64,000 nt of DNA from Flavobacteriales bacterium UBA2104 (GTDB lineage Bacteria; Bacteroidota; Bacteroidia; Flavobacteriales_D; Crocinitomicaceae). Below are positions 61,813 to 64,000 of this stretch, piece after piece; position 1 is the first letter of the stretch; every line of letters starts with the position of its first letter. Position numbers and translations under genes: made by a program. Location: positions 507 through 64,506 of the forward strand of contig DCYS01000003.1 of the NCBI GenBank assembly GCA_002331485.1. The letters run 5' to 3'. The notes under the pieces were generated by a model. That model was not told the DNA's origin. It made no database searches and worked only from the letters and a program-made list of their open reading frames with translations.

Positions 61813-62433
61813 TCATTTCCTCTTAAACAAATTCCTTTCTTTCGGGATCAAATAGTTTCTTGAGATGGGTCCTTCGTTCATGAGTAAATCCAGAATCGAA
61901 AGATTGGGGACAAAATCAAATTTATCAGAGAATACCTGGATATACGATCGCTGCTGAATATCGAACTTCTTTTTGTCTAAGGCTACTCTCAGATCTGATG
62001 GATCAGCAGGAGGGATGTACTCAGTAGTGAAATTTGTTTCAATTTTCAAATCCAACCACTCCAGTAGTTGTAGAAAGATCGTGTGATTGAACTTGTAGAG
62101 CAAAGGCTCGTCCTGATAAATCAAGTTTTTGACCAGAGGTCCGTAATAAAAGAAGAAGGGCGCGTGTTTGTAACTGCTTTCTAACGCTTTCCAATGATCC
62201 TTCCGCCAATTCGTATCTTCCGTGATGAGCACTTCTTTTACCGTTGACTTTGAACCATTCGGACGTTCTACAGGAACACTGAGATACATTGGACCATTAC
62301 TTTCAAGGATCTGCGTTCGATTTCTCCACGTTTGTTTTTTGTAAAACTCATGCAGATCAAAGATAACCTGATCTTCACCAGCTAATGCCTGGAAGTAAGG
62401 AATTGATCCAAAGTAATTCGTCGAGAGGAGCAT
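61813..62433 (-). CDS. WbqC family protein
   Basis: 206 residues from the ATG at 62433, which overlaps the lepB stop as TAATG, so it is translationally coupled to lepB; the ten extra codons upstream are unlikely. Family marks: YFGSIPYFQALAGEDQVIFDLHEFYKKQTWRNRTQIL near residues 6-42, YLSVPVERPNGSKSTVKEVLI near 49-69 and WRKDHWKALESSYKHAPFF near 75-93. WbqC-like proteins occur in sugar and lipopolysaccharide clusters, but their reaction is not established. Confidence 0.88.
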   Translation of the reverse strand: MLLSTNYFGSIPYFQALAGEDQVIFDLHEFYKKQTWRNRTQILESNGPMYLSVPVERPNGSKSTVKEVLITEDTNWRKDHWKALESSYKHAPFFFYYGPLVKNLIYQDEPLLYKFNHTIFLQLLEWLDLKIETNFTTEYIPPADPSDLRVALDKKKFDIQQRSYIQVFSDKFDFVPNLSILDLLMNEGPISRNYLIPKERNLFKRK

Positions 62434-63998
62434 TACTCTATGATCGTAAATAAACGATCCCATCGAACACCGCCATTAGGATCTTTTGAGAACCATACCA
62501 TCGATGCTTTACCCACGATGTGATCTTCAGGAACGAATCCCCAAACTCTTGAATCAGCAGAGTTGTAGCGATTATCTCCCATCATCCAGTAGTAATCCAT
62601 TTCAAAGGTGTAAGAATCAGTTTTCTTCCCATCGATATACACTCCGTCTTCACGTTGCTCAAATACATGATCTTCATAAGCTTCGATCACCCTTCTGTAC
62701 CACGCAATGTTGTGAGGTGTTAGCTCTATAGTTTCTCCTTTCTTGGGAACCCAGAACTTTGAGAAGTTTGAAACAGTGTTGTTGTATTCGAACGATTTAG
62801 GGTAATAGCTCAAATTACTTGCTTTCTGCATCATATTCATCTCATCAACATCTTGTTGAGCTGGATTTACAAGCGTAAATGTCGCATTTGGATAGTCCTT
62901 TCGCAACATTGAAAGTTGATCCTCAGTGAGGTTCATAACGTTTCTACTTGGATAATAATCACGACCAGGTTCCATGTCGTATTTAGATTTAGCTACCTGT
63001 CTTGAAGGCATAGTAACTCCAGAAACTTGATATTGTAGATTCTGAAATTTAAAGATCGGTGCTTCTTTACCGTTTACAAACACTTGAGCATCTTTTATTT
63101 CAATAGAATCGCCAGCTATACCAATACAACGTTTAATGTAGTTTTCGCGCTTATCCACAGGTCTATAGATAGATCCATAATGATCGATCATGCGTCCTTC
63201 AGCATTCGAATAAGTGCGTTTTTCAACACTGATCTCGTGTCGTGCTTTATCTTTCCATTTATCGATGTTATTGATAAAGTCACTATAAATATCATCAAAT
63301 CGTTTTTGTAAGTTTCGATCGAGCTTTTGTGACTCCATTTGCATAGCACTATCTAAAGCTTGTCCAGAAAATTTAGCACTTAACTCTTGTCTTCTTTGTT
63401 GAAGTAATGCATTTCTGTTTGGAATCTTATTTCTATCGATCGATTGTTCAAACAGTCTTCGCGCTTCAGAGTTGACTATCCCATGATAATCGTGTCCCAT
63501 TAATCCATTAGGCATTCTTGGGTCGTAAACAGCTGTATCTCCAGAAGGATAATTAAATACAACAACATCATAATTCTCCACATCTGACCATCCTGGAAGA
63601 CGCGTGTACTCCAACTTTTCTAAAGTTGTGTATGACTTAACATTGATCCACGGAATCGTGTTATGAACCAAAGGAAAGGATAGGGGAGTTACAGGGACTT
63701 TTGGTCCATAAGTAAGTTTGTTTACGAACAGAAAGTCACCAACAAGTAAAGTGTTCTCCATCGAACCTGTAGGAATCTGAAATGGCTCGAATACATACGT
63801 TCTGATTCCACTCGCAGCGATCAATGCGAATAGAATACTGTCACCCCATTCTTTAATGATGGTTTTCTTTCCTTTCTTTTTCTTTTGCATTGCACCTAGT
63901 ACGTATGCAACAATGTGACCGATGATCGGAAGAGAAAGGAAGAGTACTAAATGATCACTATTCTTTCTACGCTCTAAATGCTCCTGATTTTCCCAATC
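62433..63998 (-). CDS. lepB: Signal peptidase I (partial at window edge)
   Basis: At least 485 residues from the ATG at 63890, but the frame stays open through that ATG to the window end, reading DWENQEHLERRKNSDHLV..., and gains a membrane helix (LVLFLSLPIIGHIVAYVLG), so the true start probably lies outside. The catalytic core is clear: QIPTGSMENTLLVGDFLFVNKLTYG with the nucleophile Ser (residue 43 of the shorter form), RENYIKRCIGIAGDSIEI with the general-base Lys, and YYWMMGDNRYNSADSRVWGFVP. A 250-residue insert is usual in Bacteroidota LepB. It removes Sec signal peptides. Coupled to wbqC by TAATG. Confidence 0.92.
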   Translation of the reverse strand, partial: DWENQEHLERRKNSDHLVLFLSLPIIGHIVAYVLGAMQKKKKGKKTIIKEWGDSILFALIAASGIRTYVFEPFQIPTGSMENTLLVGDFLFVNKLTYGPKVPVTPLSFPLVHNTIPWINVKSYTTLEKLEYTRLPGWSDVENYDVVVFNYPSGDTAVYDPRMPNGLMGHDYHGIVNSEARRLFEQSIDRNKIPNRNALLQQRRQELSAKFSGQALDSAMQMESQKLDRNLQKRFDDIYSDFINNIDKWKDKARHEISVEKRTYSNAEGRMIDHYGSIYRPVDKRENYIKRCIGIAGDSIEIKDAQVFVNGKEAPIFKFQNLQYQVSGVTMPSRQVAKSKYDMEPGRDYYPSRNVMNLTEDQLSMLRKDYPNATFTLVNPAQQDVDEMNMMQKASNLSYYPKSFEYNNTVSNFSKFWVPKKGETIELTPHNIAWYRRVIEAYEDHVFEQREDGVYIDGKKTDSYTFEMDYYWMMGDNRYNSADSRVWGFVPEDHIVGKASMVWFSKDPNGGVRWDRLFTIIE

Positions 63999-64000
63999 AG

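Overview
The window looks like chromosomal DNA of a member of the Bacteroidota, most likely order Flavobacteriales (a Crocinitomicaceae- or Cryomorphaceae-like marine lineage; the family is an inference). The evidence is AT-rich DNA, almost no purine-rich ribosome binding sites, promoter boxes of the TAnnTTTG type, several secreted proteins ending in type IX secretion (T9SS) sorting domains, and Bacteroidota-typical families: LptD next to an Amidase_3 gene and an Mce gene, DUF4846, FISUMP, WG repeats, TPR-SpoIIE proteins, DUF2490 and TIGR02453. No rRNA, prophage or CRISPR array was seen.

Layout. Positions 1-8.4 kb hold a tRNA-Met, a methyltransferase-like membrane protein, a START-like protein, a sodium:solute symporter, an Hsp20 with two upstream palindromes, a small transaldolase, an ECF sigma factor operon with a probable anti-sigma factor, and YqgE. 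Positions 8.5-12.7 kb encode a very large TPR - four GAF - SpoIIE phosphatase. Positions 12.7-20.6 kb are an envelope and redox block: LptD divergent from an amidase, then an Mce protein, two iron-sulfur proteins and two small conserved genes. Positions 20.7-29.1 kb hold DUF4846, the tRNA t6A synthase, a pair of cupredoxin proteins, YidC, CTP synthase and an FGE-like protein.

Positions 29-52.7 kb are an accessory-rich stretch of small secreted proteins, lipoproteins and membrane proteins: a TPR-helix-turn-helix regulator followed by a T9SS lectin, a possible zinc-protease lipoprotein, a free-standing type B sorting domain, WG repeats, two VWA proteins (one fused to a TonB-C domain), DUF4265, an unlisted 37-residue double-glycine peptide gene, a second TPR-SpoIIE protein, a J-domain protein, an MtfA-like peptidase and a PIN-like protein.

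Positions 52.7-64 kb hold a 1494-residue double UvrA, a RAYT transposase bracketed by its REP palindromes, YiaA/B, a helical protein whose 3' end runs into an eleven-unit 21-bp tandem repeat, two lipoproteins, WbqC and the signal peptidase LepB, which is open to the window edge.

The leads most worth checking are: (1) a shared TTGTCMCGTTMTTG direct-repeat operator in front of both the TPR-helix-turn-helix gene at 30.5 kb and the lectin gene at 32.2 kb; (2) the double-glycine peptide gene divergent from a DUF4265 gene, with two inverted repeats between them; (3) the tandem UvrA with a degenerate second ATPase; (4) the RAYT/REP unit; (5) the 21-bp array.
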